NCBI GenBank assembly: GCA_965248135.1 | Contig: CBDFIN010000009.1 | Location: forward strand, 62,001-126,000 | Length of the DNA stretch: 64,000 nucleotides | Direction of reading: 5' to 3' | Source: SZUA-100 sp965248135 | Lineage (GTDB): Bacteria > Pseudomonadota > Alphaproteobacteria > Rhizobiales > Rhizobiaceae | Shown here: positions 24,963 to 34,414 of the stretch, piece by piece | Position numbering within the stretch: position 1 is the stretch's first letter | Layout of the letters: every line of letters begins with the position of its first letter | The notes under the pieces: model-generated | What the model was told of the DNA's origin: nothing | Databases searched by the model: none | Seen by the model: only the letters and a program-made list of their open reading frames with translations | Made by a program: the position numbers and the translations under genes

Positions 24963-26287
24963 GCCTCTTCCGCCCGCCCGACTCGATGCCGCGAATGCGC
25001 CCGCTTTCGAACAAACGTTCGACAGTTGTCTCAGTGCTGGATGTCGGCACTTCGAAAATATGCTGCCTGATCGCAAAACTGAGGCCGCGAGAGGAAAGTC
25101 AACTGCTGGCAGGGCGAACCCACAACGTGGAGGTGCTTGGCATAGGTCATCAGCGCTCAACCGGAATCAAGTCTGGTGTGGTGATCGATCTGGACGCAGC
25201 CGAGCAGGCGATCAGGCTTGCGGTCGATGCAGCCGAGCGCATGGCAGGTGTCACGATAGACTCGTTGATTGTCAATGTATCGTGTGGCCGGCTATCGAGT
25301 GAGACCTTTTCTGCCAGCGTGTCGCTCGACGGTCATGAGGTCGAGGAAGGGGATATTAAGCGGGTTCTCAGCGCAGGAAGCGCCCACGCCGAACAGGATG
25401 GCTATTCGGTCGTGCACTCAATCCCCATTGGTTATGCGTTGGACAATGATCATGGAATCCACGATCCGCGCAACATGATGGGTGAGGTGTTGGGTGTCGA
25501 CATGCATGTTGTCAATGCAGAAACCGGGCCACTGCGTAATCTTGAACTGAGCATTAACCGGGCGCATCTTTCGGTCGAAACTTTGGTGGCAACGCCTTAT
25601 GCCAGTGGCCTTGCCGCGCTGGTTGAAGATGAAACCAATATGGGTTGTGCGTGCATCGATATCGGCGGCGGTACAACCACTCTTTCGGTTTTTCTGGCTG
25701 GCAGGTTTGTATTCACTGACGCCATAACAATTGGTGGAGACAATGTTACCATGGATTTGGCACGCGGTCTTTCGACCCGGCTCGATGAGGCCGAACGACT
25801 GAAAGTTCTGCATGGTTCAACGTTGCCAAGTGTAAGCGACGATAATGATATTATCTCGGTGCCACCGATTGGCAATGATGAACAAGATGCCCCTATTCAA
25901 GTGCCAAGGGCACAGCTGACACGGATTATCAGACCGCGCGTGGAAGAAACGCTAGAGTTGATCCGCGAGCGGTTGAACCGGTCAGGGTTTGCCGGCGCGG
26001 TGGGTAAGCGCATCGTGATGACCGGCGGCGCCAGCCAACTGACCGGCATCAGCGAAGTCGCAAGACGGATATTAAGTCGCAATGTGCGACTTGGCCGGCC
26101 GTTGGGCATCAGGGGATTGCCCAGTGCTGCACGGGGACCGGCCTTTTCTGCGGTAGTTGGCCTGTTGATTTATCCACAGATTGCCGGAATTGAAAAGTTT
26201 TCCAGCCACCCGACAGGGCGGCGCTATCTGACCGGCACCGACGGCGCTTTGGCGCGTGTCGGTCGTTGGTTGAAAGAAAGTTTGTAA
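24959..26287 (+). CDS. ftsA: Cell division protein FtsA
   Basis: A 442-residue actin-like ATPase that tethers FtsZ to the membrane. Visible features are SVLDVGTSKICCLIAKL (phosphate 1), the 1C subdomain, CIDIGGGTTTLSVF (phosphate 2), MTGGASQLTGI (adenosine motif) and a C-terminal amphipathic RVGRWLKESL that should bind membrane. ATG 24959 overlaps the ftsQ stop by four bases. Confidence 0.95.
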   Translation: MSLFRPPDSMPRMRPLSNKRSTVVSVLDVGTSKICCLIAKLRPREESQLLAGRTHNVEVLGIGHQRSTGIKSGVVIDLDAAEQAIRLAVDAAERMAGVTIDSLIVNVSCGRLSSETFSASVSLDGHEVEEGDIKRVLSAGSAHAEQDGYSVVHSIPIGYALDNDHGIHDPRNMMGEVLGVDMHVVNAETGPLRNLELSINRAHLSVETLVATPYASGLAALVEDETNMGCACIDIGGGTTTLSVFLAGRFVFTDAITIGGDNVTMDLARGLSTRLDEAERLKVLHGSTLPSVSDDNDIISVPPIGNDEQDAPIQVPRAQLTRIIRPRVEETLELIRERLNRSGFAGAVGKRIVMTGGASQLTGISEVARRILSRNVRLGRPLGIRGLPSAARGPAFSAVVGLLIYPQIAGIEKFSSHPTGRRYLTGTDGALARVGRWLKESL

Positions 26288-26351
26288 ATTGAAGAGGCCG
26301 GAGATGCCGAAAAAACGGGGCCAAATGGCTGCCACAACCAAAGAGGACGTC

Positions 26352-27995
26352 ATGACCATAAATCTGCAGAAGCCCGATATTACCGAGCTTAAGCCACGCA
26401 TTACCGTACTTGGCGTGGGCGGCGGCGGCGGCAACGCGGTCAACAATATGATAAGCACCAGCCTGGAGGGGGTGGATTTTGTAGTTGCCAACACCGATGC
26501 GCAAGCGCTGGCAACGTCGAAAGCCGAACGGGTTATTCAAATGGGCGTCGCGGTAACCGAAGGCCTTGGCGCGGGTTCGCAACCCGATGTCGGAAGGGCT
26601 GCGGCAGAAGAGTGTATTGACGAGATCAACGATCATCTGAGCGGCTCGCACATGGCGTTCATTACCGCCGGCATGGGGGGTGGTACAGGCACGGGCGCTG
26701 CTCCGGTGGTGGCGCGGGCGGCACGCGAAAAGGGTATTCTCACCGTTGGAGTGGTGACCAAACCGTTCAGCTTTGAAGGCCAGCGCAGAATGCGGACAGC
26801 TGAACTCGGTATCGATGAGTTGCAGGACAATGTCGACACGCTGATTGTCATTCCGAACCAGAATCTGTTCCGTGTTGCTAATGACAAGACCACATTTGCC
26901 GATGCATTCGCCATGGCTGATCAGGTGCTTTATTCGGGCGTTGCCTGCATTACCGATCTGATGGTCAAAGAGGGGCTTATCAATCTCGATTTTGCCGATG
27001 TGCGTTCGGTCATGCGGGAAATGGGCAGGGCTATGATGGGTACCGGCGAATCTTCAGGTGAGGGCCGGGCGATGAACGCCGCTGAGGCTGCAATCGCTAA
27101 TCCGCTGCTTGATGAAACCTCTATGTCAGGCGCCAATGGCTTGCTTATTTCAATTACCGGTGGCCGGGATATGACCCTGTTCGAAGTGGATGAAGCTGCA
27201 ACGCGTATCCGCGAGGAGGTCGATGCGGAGGCCAACATTATTCTGGGTGCGACATTTGATGAAAGCCTCGAAGGCATTATTCGCGTCTCGGTGGTCGCCA
27301 CCGGTATTGACAAGGTCGCGCAGACCACACTGGCGCCGCCCCGACCGGTCAAAGCCGACGCGGTTGGCCAGATCAATGCCGTGGCCGCCGCAATAGTGCA
27401 ACCGTCACGTGCGATCAAAGCAGCCACGACAGTCAATGTTGATGAAGAAAAGATCGAGAAAGAACTGGAGATTGCTTCACCGGTTAAATCAGCAACCGAT
27501 CCTAGCGTGACGATTGCTCCGTTCCAGCCGGAAAATGCGATATTCAGCGAGCCGGTGGATGAGGTTGAATTTGCTGCCGCACTTGAATCGGAGATGAATC
27601 CACTGGCGCCCCCGCTAGCGCCGGTCGCCGCGACACTGGCCGAGGCACCGGCAATGCCCAGGGTTGAAGATTTTCCACCAATCGCCCAGCGTGAATTGCG
27701 ACCACCAGAAACCCAGACGCCAGATGATCGCGGCCCGATGGGTCTGCTTAAACGGCTGACCACCGGTTTGGGAGCGAGTGAAAAACCCGAAAACACACAG
27801 GCGCAAAAACCGCCGGTTGCGCCAGCCGTCAATCAGGCACAACACCAACCGGTTGTACGAGAAGATAACAATCCCTATGCGCCACCGCGCAGTCCCTCGG
27901 TGGACCAACATGGCCGGCAGGTTCGACAATCAGCTGCGACTCAAGAGGAAGATCAGTTGGATATTCCAGCATTTTTACGCCGGCAATCGAACTGA
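26352..27995 (+). CDS. ftsZ: Cell division GTPase FtsZ
   Basis: A 547-residue tubulin homologue forming the Z ring. The GTPase core covers about residues 15-320, with VGGGGGNAVNNM, the tubulin signature GMGGGTGTGAAPV (108-118) and NTDAQAL. A long Pro/Ala-rich linker of roughly 200 residues follows. It ends in the conserved peptide LDIPAFLRRQ that binds FtsA and other partners. The long linker is typical of alphaproteobacterial FtsZ. ATG 26352 has AGAGGA upstream; a TTG at 26289 would add 21 residues without the conserved start. Confidence 0.95.
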   Translation: MTINLQKPDITELKPRITVLGVGGGGGNAVNNMISTSLEGVDFVVANTDAQALATSKAERVIQMGVAVTEGLGAGSQPDVGRAAAEECIDEINDHLSGSHMAFITAGMGGGTGTGAAPVVARAAREKGILTVGVVTKPFSFEGQRRMRTAELGIDELQDNVDTLIVIPNQNLFRVANDKTTFADAFAMADQVLYSGVACITDLMVKEGLINLDFADVRSVMREMGRAMMGTGESSGEGRAMNAAEAAIANPLLDETSMSGANGLLISITGGRDMTLFEVDEAATRIREEVDAEANIILGATFDESLEGIIRVSVVATGIDKVAQTTLAPPRPVKADAVGQINAVAAAIVQPSRAIKAATTVNVDEEKIEKELEIASPVKSATDPSVTIAPFQPENAIFSEPVDEVEFAAALESEMNPLAPPLAPVAATLAEAPAMPRVEDFPPIAQRELRPPETQTPDDRGPMGLLKRLTTGLGASEKPENTQAQKPPVAPAVNQAQHQPVVREDNNPYAPPRSPSVDQHGRQVRQSAATQEEDQLDIPAFLRRQSN

Positions 27996-28263
27996 ATGGT
28001 TAATATTGTTATGAAACGGGAGGGCTGGCAGCAATACGTGGATTTTACACGTAATGGTAACGGGTTGAGTCAAAAGGATTAATTCGTTAATGATCGTCCA
28101 ATGAGCTGGTAACAAAGTGTAAAAAAGCGTGATTTGGTTGAGTCAGTTTGGAGTACTATTGTTGCCAACACATGTTGCATGGTTACGGGGTTGTGAATAA
28201 CCGGCAAGATGACAATAGGTTGCAGTAAATGCACGCACTTTTGGGCGTATTTGGTGGGGTAAT

Positions 28264-29217
28264 ATGAGTATGAACTTGCTGGGTTACCAGACAACTTTGA
28301 ATGATCGTATCGATCTTTCCGGCATTGGGGTCCATAGTGGTGTCCCTGTATCCATTTCGCTATTACCAGCGGATCCGAATTCGGGCGTTATTTTTCAGCG
28401 AACAGATGTAGATGAGGACGGTTTTGACATTCCGGCGATTGTTCGTTCGGTTGGTGCTACCGATTTGTGCACCGTTCTTGGTGATCCCGCAGGTGTAAAT
28501 GTCGCCACCGTCGAGCATTTGATGGCGGCGCTTCGGGCATTGAATGTCGATAACGTTATTGTTGAAATTGACCGAGCCGAAGTGCCTGTTATGGACGGCA
28601 GTTCTGAGGTATTTGTCGATGCCATTGATCAAGTCGGATTGAGCCGACAAGCGGTTCGCAGACGTTACGTGCGCGTGCGCAAACCGGTACGCGTTGACAT
28701 GGGAGCTTCATGGGCAGAATTCATTCCCTATGAAGGCTCTCGGTTTGAGGTCGAAATTGACTTTGATTATGAGTTGATTGGCAGGCAAAAATATACCTGT
28801 GATTTGACCGATAGTGTTTTCCGCAAAGAATTGTCACGAGCGCGCACCTTCGGCTTTATGAAAGACGTGGAACGGCTCTGGGCCGCCGGTTACGCACTTG
28901 GCTCAAGTCTGGAAAATTCGGTTGTCATTGGTGATGATAACAAGATAATCAATCCAGAGGGATTGCGTTACATTGATGAATTTGTGCGCCACAAAGCATT
29001 GGATGCTGTGGGCGATCTTGCGCTGGCTGGTGCACCTATTCTGGGCTGCTTCCGTTCCTATCGTGGCGGACACAAACTTAACGCACTAGCGCTGAGAATG
29101 CTGTTGTCAGACGAAGAAGCCTATGAGGTGGTTGAATCGCCGGCCCAGCGCGAACATGCAGCACATGCGGAACTGGTTGCGGTTTACGCCCCGATGTTTG
29201 CAGCCGAGACCTCGTAA
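28264..29217 (+). CDS. lpxC: UDP-3-O-acyl-N-acetylglucosamine deacetylase LpxC
   Basis: A 317-residue zinc enzyme carrying out the committed step of lipid A synthesis. Zinc-ligand and catalytic motifs are in place: ATVEHLMAALRALNVDN, MDGSSEVFVDAI, RHKALDAVGDLALAG and GGHKLNALALRML. ATG 28264 is preceded by GGTGGGG. The 268-base gap after ftsZ is enough for its own promoter. Its position after ftsZ is the common arrangement. Confidence 0.95.
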   Translation: MSMNLLGYQTTLNDRIDLSGIGVHSGVPVSISLLPADPNSGVIFQRTDVDEDGFDIPAIVRSVGATDLCTVLGDPAGVNVATVEHLMAALRALNVDNVIVEIDRAEVPVMDGSSEVFVDAIDQVGLSRQAVRRRYVRVRKPVRVDMGASWAEFIPYEGSRFEVEIDFDYELIGRQKYTCDLTDSVFRKELSRARTFGFMKDVERLWAAGYALGSSLENSVVIGDDNKIINPEGLRYIDEFVRHKALDAVGDLALAGAPILGCFRSYRGGHKLNALALRMLLSDEEAYEVVESPAQREHAAHAELVAVYAPMFAAETS

Positions 29218-29277
29218 GCGCAGGTTCTATCGCGGGTATTCAAAATATGATTGAATGTGCGCTGTCTGGCCGCTGGT

Positions 29278-29301
29278 GATTGCCACAATAATGCGGCAAT
29301 C
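29278..29301 (+). terminator. Hairpin after lpxC
   Basis: GATTGCC (29278-29284) pairs with GGCAATC (29295-29301) across a 10-base loop, about 60 bases after the lpxC stop. There is no T-run behind it, so it may protect the 3' end or pause polymerase rather than terminate fully. Confidence 0.35.
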
Positions 29302-29362
29302 GTCGCTCATTGCCATGGATAGTTAACGTTGTTTGGTATATTGGTACGCTTAATATGGCGAG

Positions 29363-30283
29363 ATGGGTGCAGTGATGAGCCGGGACAGAGTGAATAATTC
29401 AAGCGGTACGACCGCAAAAAGCGAATTGCCTGCTATCAACCAATTTAGGAATTCAGCTTCGATCAGCATACGCGTTCTGACGCTTGGAGCCGCGCTGATG
29501 CTCGCTGCCTGCTCGAGCAAGAGCGGTAGTACTACCAATGAATTTGTTGACAATACCGAACCAGCGGACCAGCTTTATAATCAGGCATTAGCCAATATAG
29601 ATGCGGGTCGATCAAGTGAGGCTATCCGCAAATTCAAAGAAGTTGACCGCCAGCACCCCTATACCAGATTTGCCCGTAAATCATTGCTGATGACTTCTTA
29701 TCTCGCCTATAAACAGGGAAAATATGCTGAAGCCATCAATTCCGGCCAGCGTTTTGTTGCACTGCACCCGGGTGATTCGGATGCTGCATACGCGCAATAT
29801 CTGGTTGGCATGGCCCATTTTCGCCAAATTCCCGATGTGACTCGCGATCAGGCTGCCACCAAAAGAGCCATTCAGTCGATGAACGAAGTGGTTACGCGTT
29901 ATCCAGACAGTGTTTATGTTGATGATGCCAAGACGAAAATCCGCATTGCACGTGACCAGCTTGCCGGCAAGACCATGCAGATCGGTCGTTATTATCAGGA
30001 ACGCGAAGAACATCTTGCTGCGATCAACCGGTTTAAGCGGGTTGTCACCAATTATAGCAATACTCGCCATGTGGAAGAATCACTGGCCCGGTTGACAGAG
30101 TCTTATTTCGCCCTTGGCCTGGTCAATGAGGCGCAAACCGCTGCTGCGGTGCTGGGACACAATTTCCCGGATAGCCAATGGTATAGTGATTCCTATAAGC
30201 TGCTGCAAACCGGCGGTCTAAAGCCACGCGAACATCGCGGGTCGTGGATTTCTCGGGTTGGCAAGACCCTGGTTACCGGTTAG
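29363..30283 (+). CDS. bamD: Outer-membrane assembly lipoprotein BamD
   Basis: A 306-residue lipoprotein of the BAM complex. The signal segment ends in the lipobox LAACSS. Five TPR-like helix pairs follow, including ADQLYNQALANIDAGRSSEAIRKF, KYAEAINSGQRFVALHPGD and EEHLAAINRFKRVVTNY. The stretch before the lipobox is about 45 residues, unusually long, so the true start may be the ATG at 29375 or further downstream. BamD with recN downstream is a common neighbourhood in Rhizobiales. Confidence 0.9.
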   Translation: MGAVMSRDRVNNSSGTTAKSELPAINQFRNSASISIRVLTLGAALMLAACSSKSGSTTNEFVDNTEPADQLYNQALANIDAGRSSEAIRKFKEVDRQHPYTRFARKSLLMTSYLAYKQGKYAEAINSGQRFVALHPGDSDAAYAQYLVGMAHFRQIPDVTRDQAATKRAIQSMNEVVTRYPDSVYVDDAKTKIRIARDQLAGKTMQIGRYYQEREEHLAAINRFKRVVTNYSNTRHVEESLARLTESYFALGLVNEAQTAAAVLGHNFPDSQWYSDSYKLLQTGGLKPREHRGSWISRVGKTLVTG

Positions 30284-30313
30284 GCAAAGGTTCTTGCCAA
30301 GCCTAACACCGGT
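30275..30313 (+). terminator. Long hairpin between bamD and recN
   Basis: ACCGGTTAGGC at the end of bamD can pair with GCCTAACACCGGT just before recN, with a small bulge, and an inner GGCAA/TTGCC pair narrows the loop. The bamD stop TAG lies inside the left arm. No T-run follows. It is probably an attenuator or transcript-stability element. Confidence 0.35.
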
Positions 30314-30318
30314 CAATC

Positions 30319-31992
30319 ATGCTAACGGCCCTATCAATTCGCGACATTGTACTCATCGAAAAACTTGATGTTGATTTCACATCCGGCTTGACTGTGCTTA
30401 CTGGCGAGACAGGGGCCGGTAAATCGATTTTGCTTGACGCGCTTTCGCTTGCGCTCGGTGCCCGCGGTGACGGCGGGCTGGTGCGCACCGGCAAACCCAA
30501 GGGCCAGGTAATTGCCACATTTGATGTGAGCCACGATCATCCGGCCCGGCAATTCCTGCTCGACAGAGAGCTGCTTGAAGAAAATGAGACCTGCATTGTT
30601 GTTCGGCGCGTGCAAAATGCCGATGGAAGAACACGGGCTTTCATCAATGACAATCCGGCAAGCGCCGGGATTTTACGCGATCTGGGCGGCATGCTGGTGG
30701 AATTGCATGGACAACACGATGACCGGGCGTTGGTAGATGTCCGTTCTCATTGCGGATTGCTCGATTCATTTGGTGGGCTTGAGGACTACCGAAATGACGT
30801 TGGTGCAGCCTATCGCAACTGGCGCGATTTGCGGGGCGAATTGCAAGAACTGCGGCAGCGGGTTGAGGCGGCAGCACGTGAAATGGACTATCTGCGCACA
30901 TCGGTGGATGAACTGAAGCTGCTTTCTCCGCAGGAAGGCGAGGAGCCGGAACTGGCGGAAAAGCGGCAGACGATGATGCAGGCCGAGAAAATTGCCGATG
31001 ATATCCATGGTGCCAGTGAAGTGCTGCTCGGCAGTGCTTCGCCCGTGCCCTTGATTGCCAACACATTGAAGCTGCTTGAACGCAAAGCGGCACTTGCGCC
31101 CGGACTTCTGGACGATACCATTGATCAGCTTGGCGGTGCGCTCGACCGGTTAGCCGATGCACAAACGGCGATTGAGGCTGCCCAGCGCGCGGTGGATTTT
31201 GACCCGTCGGAACTTGAGGCTACCGAAGAGCGGTTGTTTTCGCTGCGGGCGGCCTCACGCAAATTTAATAAGCCGGTTGATAATCTGGCCGCGTTTTGCA
31301 GCCAAATGCAACGCCAGCTTGATGAACTTGACGCCGGGGAGGAGCGGCTGGTAACGCTGGCGCGCGAGGTGGAGAGGTCGGCAGCAATTCTGGATAAAAA
31401 GGCAATGGCACTTTCAGCCAAAAGAAGGCGCGCTGCAAAAACCCTCGTTAATGCGGTGATGAAGGAGCTGCCGCCGCTGAAGCTTGAGCAGGCGGAATTC
31501 ATTGTCCAGGTTGATGCGGAGGCCGGGAAAACCAATGCCAATGGCATCGACAGTGTTGAATTTCTGGTCAGAACCAATCGGGGCGGCCGGGCCGGGCCGA
31601 TAATGAAGGTGGCTTCCGGTGGCGAGCTCTCGCGATTCTTGTTGGCGCTCAAGGTGGTGTTGGCTGATCGTGGGTCAGCGCCGACACTGGTGTTTGACGA
31701 AATTGATACCGGTGTGGGTGGCGCTGTTGCCGATGCGATGGGCCGCAGGCTTTCGCGTTTGGCCCAAAAAGTGCAAGTGCTCTCGGTGACCCATGCACCG
31801 CAGGTCGCGGCTATGGCGGAAAATCACCTGTTGATCGAAAAGGCCGAAAGCAAAAACCGCAACCTTGAAGTATCACTTGTTCATGTCGATGATCACCGAA
31901 AACTTGAGGAAATCGCTCGCATGCTCTCTGGCGCCCAGATCACCAATGAGGCACGCGCTGCAGCGCAAAAACTGATTGCCCACGGCAACTGA
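30319..31992 (+). CDS. recN: DNA repair protein RecN
   Basis: A 557-residue SMC-like ATPase acting early at double-strand breaks. The head has Walker A GETGAGKS (residues 29-36) and, near the C-terminus, Walker B LVFDEIDTGVGG followed by VLSVTHAPQVAAMA. The ABC signature region is KVASGGELSRFLLAL. A coiled-coil middle with a short hinge separates the two. ATG 30319 lies just after the hairpin following bamD. Confidence 0.95.
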   Translation: MLTALSIRDIVLIEKLDVDFTSGLTVLTGETGAGKSILLDALSLALGARGDGGLVRTGKPKGQVIATFDVSHDHPARQFLLDRELLEENETCIVVRRVQNADGRTRAFINDNPASAGILRDLGGMLVELHGQHDDRALVDVRSHCGLLDSFGGLEDYRNDVGAAYRNWRDLRGELQELRQRVEAAAREMDYLRTSVDELKLLSPQEGEEPELAEKRQTMMQAEKIADDIHGASEVLLGSASPVPLIANTLKLLERKAALAPGLLDDTIDQLGGALDRLADAQTAIEAAQRAVDFDPSELEATEERLFSLRAASRKFNKPVDNLAAFCSQMQRQLDELDAGEERLVTLAREVERSAAILDKKAMALSAKRRRAAKTLVNAVMKELPPLKLEQAEFIVQVDAEAGKTNANGIDSVEFLVRTNRGGRAGPIMKVASGGELSRFLLALKVVLADRGSAPTLVFDEIDTGVGGAVADAMGRRLSRLAQKVQVLSVTHAPQVAAMAENHLLIEKAESKNRNLEVSLVHVDDHRKLEEIARMLSGAQITNEARAAAQKLIAHGN

Positions 31993-32036
31993 TCTCACCT
32001 ATTATTTCCCTGTTTTTAAACCCGAGACATGTGCCA

Positions 32037-34184
32037 ATGACCGATATTGCCAAATCCGTTGAAGAATTGAGTGCCGAAGAAGCGGCGTTAGAGCTGCAGC
32101 GCCTGGCGGCAGAAATTGCCCGGGCAAATCAGGCCTATTACGGTGAAGATGCGCCGGAAATCAGTGATGCGGCCTACGATTCTTTGTGGGCGCGCAACAA
32201 GGCGATAGAGACGCGATTTCCTGATCTTACGAGAGCTGATAGCCCGAGCGAGGGGGTTGGCGCCGCGCCGCAGGAAAAATTCGAAAAGACCACTCATGCG
32301 GTGGCGATGCTGTCGCTGGGCAACGCCTTCAACGATCAGGATGTGGCGGATTTCGTCGCACGGGTGAGACGGTTCTTGAATATCGAGACTGAGGCGGTGA
32401 TCGCTTTTACCGCCGAGCCGAAGATTGACGGCTTGTCGCTTTCACTGCGCTACGAAAACGGTCGTCTGGTCTCAGCGGCAACCCGCGGTGACGGTGCTGT
32501 CGGCGAAAACGTTACCGCCAATGCCTTGACGATCAAGGACATTCCGGCGGTTCTTGCAGCCGATAATGTGCCCGCAATAGTCGAGGTACGCGGTGAAATC
32601 TATATGGAGCACCAGGCATTTGCCGCCCTTAATACCCAGATGGAGTTGGACGGCAAACCGCTCTATGTCAATCCGCGCAATACCGCTGCTGGTTCTTTGC
32701 GCCAACTGGACAGCACAATTACCGCCTCGCGGCCATTGCGCTTCTTTGCCTATGCCTGGGGTGAAATGAGCGCCATGCCTGCAAACACCCAAGCGGGCAT
32801 GACAGCACAGTTTGCCCAATGGGGATTTAACATCAATCCACTGACGCGGTGTTTTGAAAGCGTTGAAAATCTGATCAAGCATTACTACGAGATAGAACAA
32901 CTACGCGCAACTTTGGACTATGATATCGACGGTGTCGTCTACAAGGTGGATGATCTTTCGTTGCAGCAACGTCTGGGTTTTGTTTCACGCAGCCCGCGCT
33001 GGGCAATTGCCCATAAATTTCCGGCTGAGACGGCGATCACCATTTTGAGGGAGATCGAAATACAAGTCGGGCGCACAGGCGCATTGTCGCCGGTGGCGCG
33101 GTTGCAACCGGTGACTGTCGGCGGGGTGGTGGTTTCCAACGCGACGCTGCACAACGAGGATTATATCGCCGGCATCGGCTCTAATGGCACACCTATCCGC
33201 GAAGGCCGCGATTTGCGCCCTGGCGACACGGTCACCATTTACCGGGCAGGCGATGTTATCCCCAAGGTGATGGATGTCGATTTATCCAGGCGCCCGCCGA
33301 ATACCAAACCCTTCGATTTCCCAACCAGATGTCCGGTGTGCGAAAGCCATGCGGTGCGTGAGGTCAACGCCAGGACCGGGCGCGAAGATTCGGTGCGCCG
33401 TTGTACCGGCGGGCTCATCTGCCCGGCTCAGGCGGTTGAGAAGCTGAAGCACTTTGTTGCCCGCAACGCCTTTGATATCGATGGATTTGGTGACAAGCAG
33501 GCGGAAGCTTTCTACCACGATGGGCTGGTTAAAACGCCGGCCGATATTTTTGTCATGAAACGGCGTGATGACGATAAAGCTGAGAAAGACAGGCTCGCCA
33601 GCCGCGAGGGCATGGGCGAGTTGAGCGCATCAAATCTGTTTACGGCGATCGATCAACGCCGGACGATTGATTTGCATCGGTTCATCTACGCGCTTGGTAT
33701 CCGTCATGTGGGGGAAGGTAATGCGAAAATTCTTGCCCGCATCTATCAAACGAGTGACCATTTTGTCACCGCCATGACCGGCTTAAAGGACGAGACCGAC
33801 AATGTTTGGCGGGAGCTTGTCAATATCGACGGCATTGGTGATACGGCGGCGCATGCGTTGGCCGATTTTTTTGCCGAAGCTCAGAATCTGGAAGTGGTCG
33901 AAACATTGTTGCGTGAAGTCAAAGTTCGGCCAACCGAGCAGATGGAGAGCGGTTCGCCGGTGGCCGGAAAAACTGTTGTATTTACCGGTAAGCTGGAAAA
34001 AATGACCCGGGATGAGGCAAAGGCGATGGCCGAGCGGCTGGGTGCCAAGGTGGCGGGCTCGGTCTCGAAAAAGACCGATCTTCTGGTCGCCGGGCCCGGT
34101 GCGGGCTCAAAGCTCAAAAAGGCGGCGGAACTGGACGTTGAAACTACCGATGAGGACGGCTGGTTCGTGCTTATTGGCCGGTGA
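32037..34184 (+). CDS. ligA: NAD-dependent DNA ligase LigA
   Basis: A 715-residue protein that seals nicks using NAD. Domains in order: Ia (NAD binding), the adenylation domain with AEPKIDG (Lys129 is the adenylated residue), the OB fold, a four-cysteine zinc finger (CPVC ... CTGGLIC), a HhH domain, and a C-terminal BRCT domain (about 637-715, VAGKTVVFTGKLEKMTRDEA). The start could be GTG 32031 or ATG 32037. It closes the 25-kb co-directional block. Confidence 0.95.
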   Translation: MTDIAKSVEELSAEEAALELQRLAAEIARANQAYYGEDAPEISDAAYDSLWARNKAIETRFPDLTRADSPSEGVGAAPQEKFEKTTHAVAMLSLGNAFNDQDVADFVARVRRFLNIETEAVIAFTAEPKIDGLSLSLRYENGRLVSAATRGDGAVGENVTANALTIKDIPAVLAADNVPAIVEVRGEIYMEHQAFAALNTQMELDGKPLYVNPRNTAAGSLRQLDSTITASRPLRFFAYAWGEMSAMPANTQAGMTAQFAQWGFNINPLTRCFESVENLIKHYYEIEQLRATLDYDIDGVVYKVDDLSLQQRLGFVSRSPRWAIAHKFPAETAITILREIEIQVGRTGALSPVARLQPVTVGGVVVSNATLHNEDYIAGIGSNGTPIREGRDLRPGDTVTIYRAGDVIPKVMDVDLSRRPPNTKPFDFPTRCPVCESHAVREVNARTGREDSVRRCTGGLICPAQAVEKLKHFVARNAFDIDGFGDKQAEAFYHDGLVKTPADIFVMKRRDDDKAEKDRLASREGMGELSASNLFTAIDQRRTIDLHRFIYALGIRHVGEGNAKILARIYQTSDHFVTAMTGLKDETDNVWRELVNIDGIGDTAAHALADFFAEAQNLEVVETLLREVKVRPTEQMESGSPVAGKTVVFTGKLEKMTRDEAKAMAERLGAKVAGSVSKKTDLLVAGPGAGSKLKKAAELDVETTDEDGWFVLIGR

Positions 34185-34195
34185 ATAGCAAGAAG

Positions 34196-34233
34196 GCGGT
34201 TCAAGACCTGATACGCAACAGGCTTTGAACCGC
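34196..34233 (+). terminator. Hairpin downstream of ligA
   Basis: GCGGTTCAA (34196-34204) pairs perfectly with TTGAACCGC (34225-34233), and CCTG/CAGG extends the stem inward. It starts 12 bases after the ligA stop. There is no T-run, but this is the natural transcript end for the block. Confidence 0.4.
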
Positions 34234-34285
34234 GCTCCAATGGTGATGGCTTATACCAACTGCAACAAAGATCAACCCATGCCAT

Positions 34286-34372
34286 CGTCATCCGCCGACT
34301 TGATCGGCGGACCTTGAGCAGAACAATTGGGGCTTGTGGCTCAAGGTTGGCCGGTCACGCCGGCCAATGACG
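34286..34372. repeat. 87-bp palindromic element with two apical hairpins, copy A
   Basis: Outer arms CGTCAT (34286-34291) and ATGACG (34367-34372) enclose hairpin 1 (CCGCCGA/TCGGCGG, loop CTTGA), an inner stem CCTTGAGC (34312-34319) / GCTCAAGG (34339-34346), and hairpin 2 (TTGGCCGG/CCGGCCAA). A plus-strand T-run (TTTTTT) follows. A second, diverged copy with the same plan is at 55367-55446. It looks like a REP/MITE-type repeat of the kind common between genes in alphaproteobacteria. Confidence 0.6.
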
Positions 34373-34414
34373 CTCGGTTTTTTGGTGGCACGAGATCACC
34401 TGCGTCTGGTATGA

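Noticed and set aside
26170..26178. Perfect DnaA box TTATCCACA
   Set aside because: It lies inside the ftsA coding sequence as a single copy with no AT-rich flank; chance occurrence is the simpler reading.
26289..26351. N-terminal extension of FtsZ from a TTG codon
   Set aside because: The conserved rhizobial FtsZ start is at ATG 26352, which has a good ribosome-binding site; the extension is not FtsZ-like.
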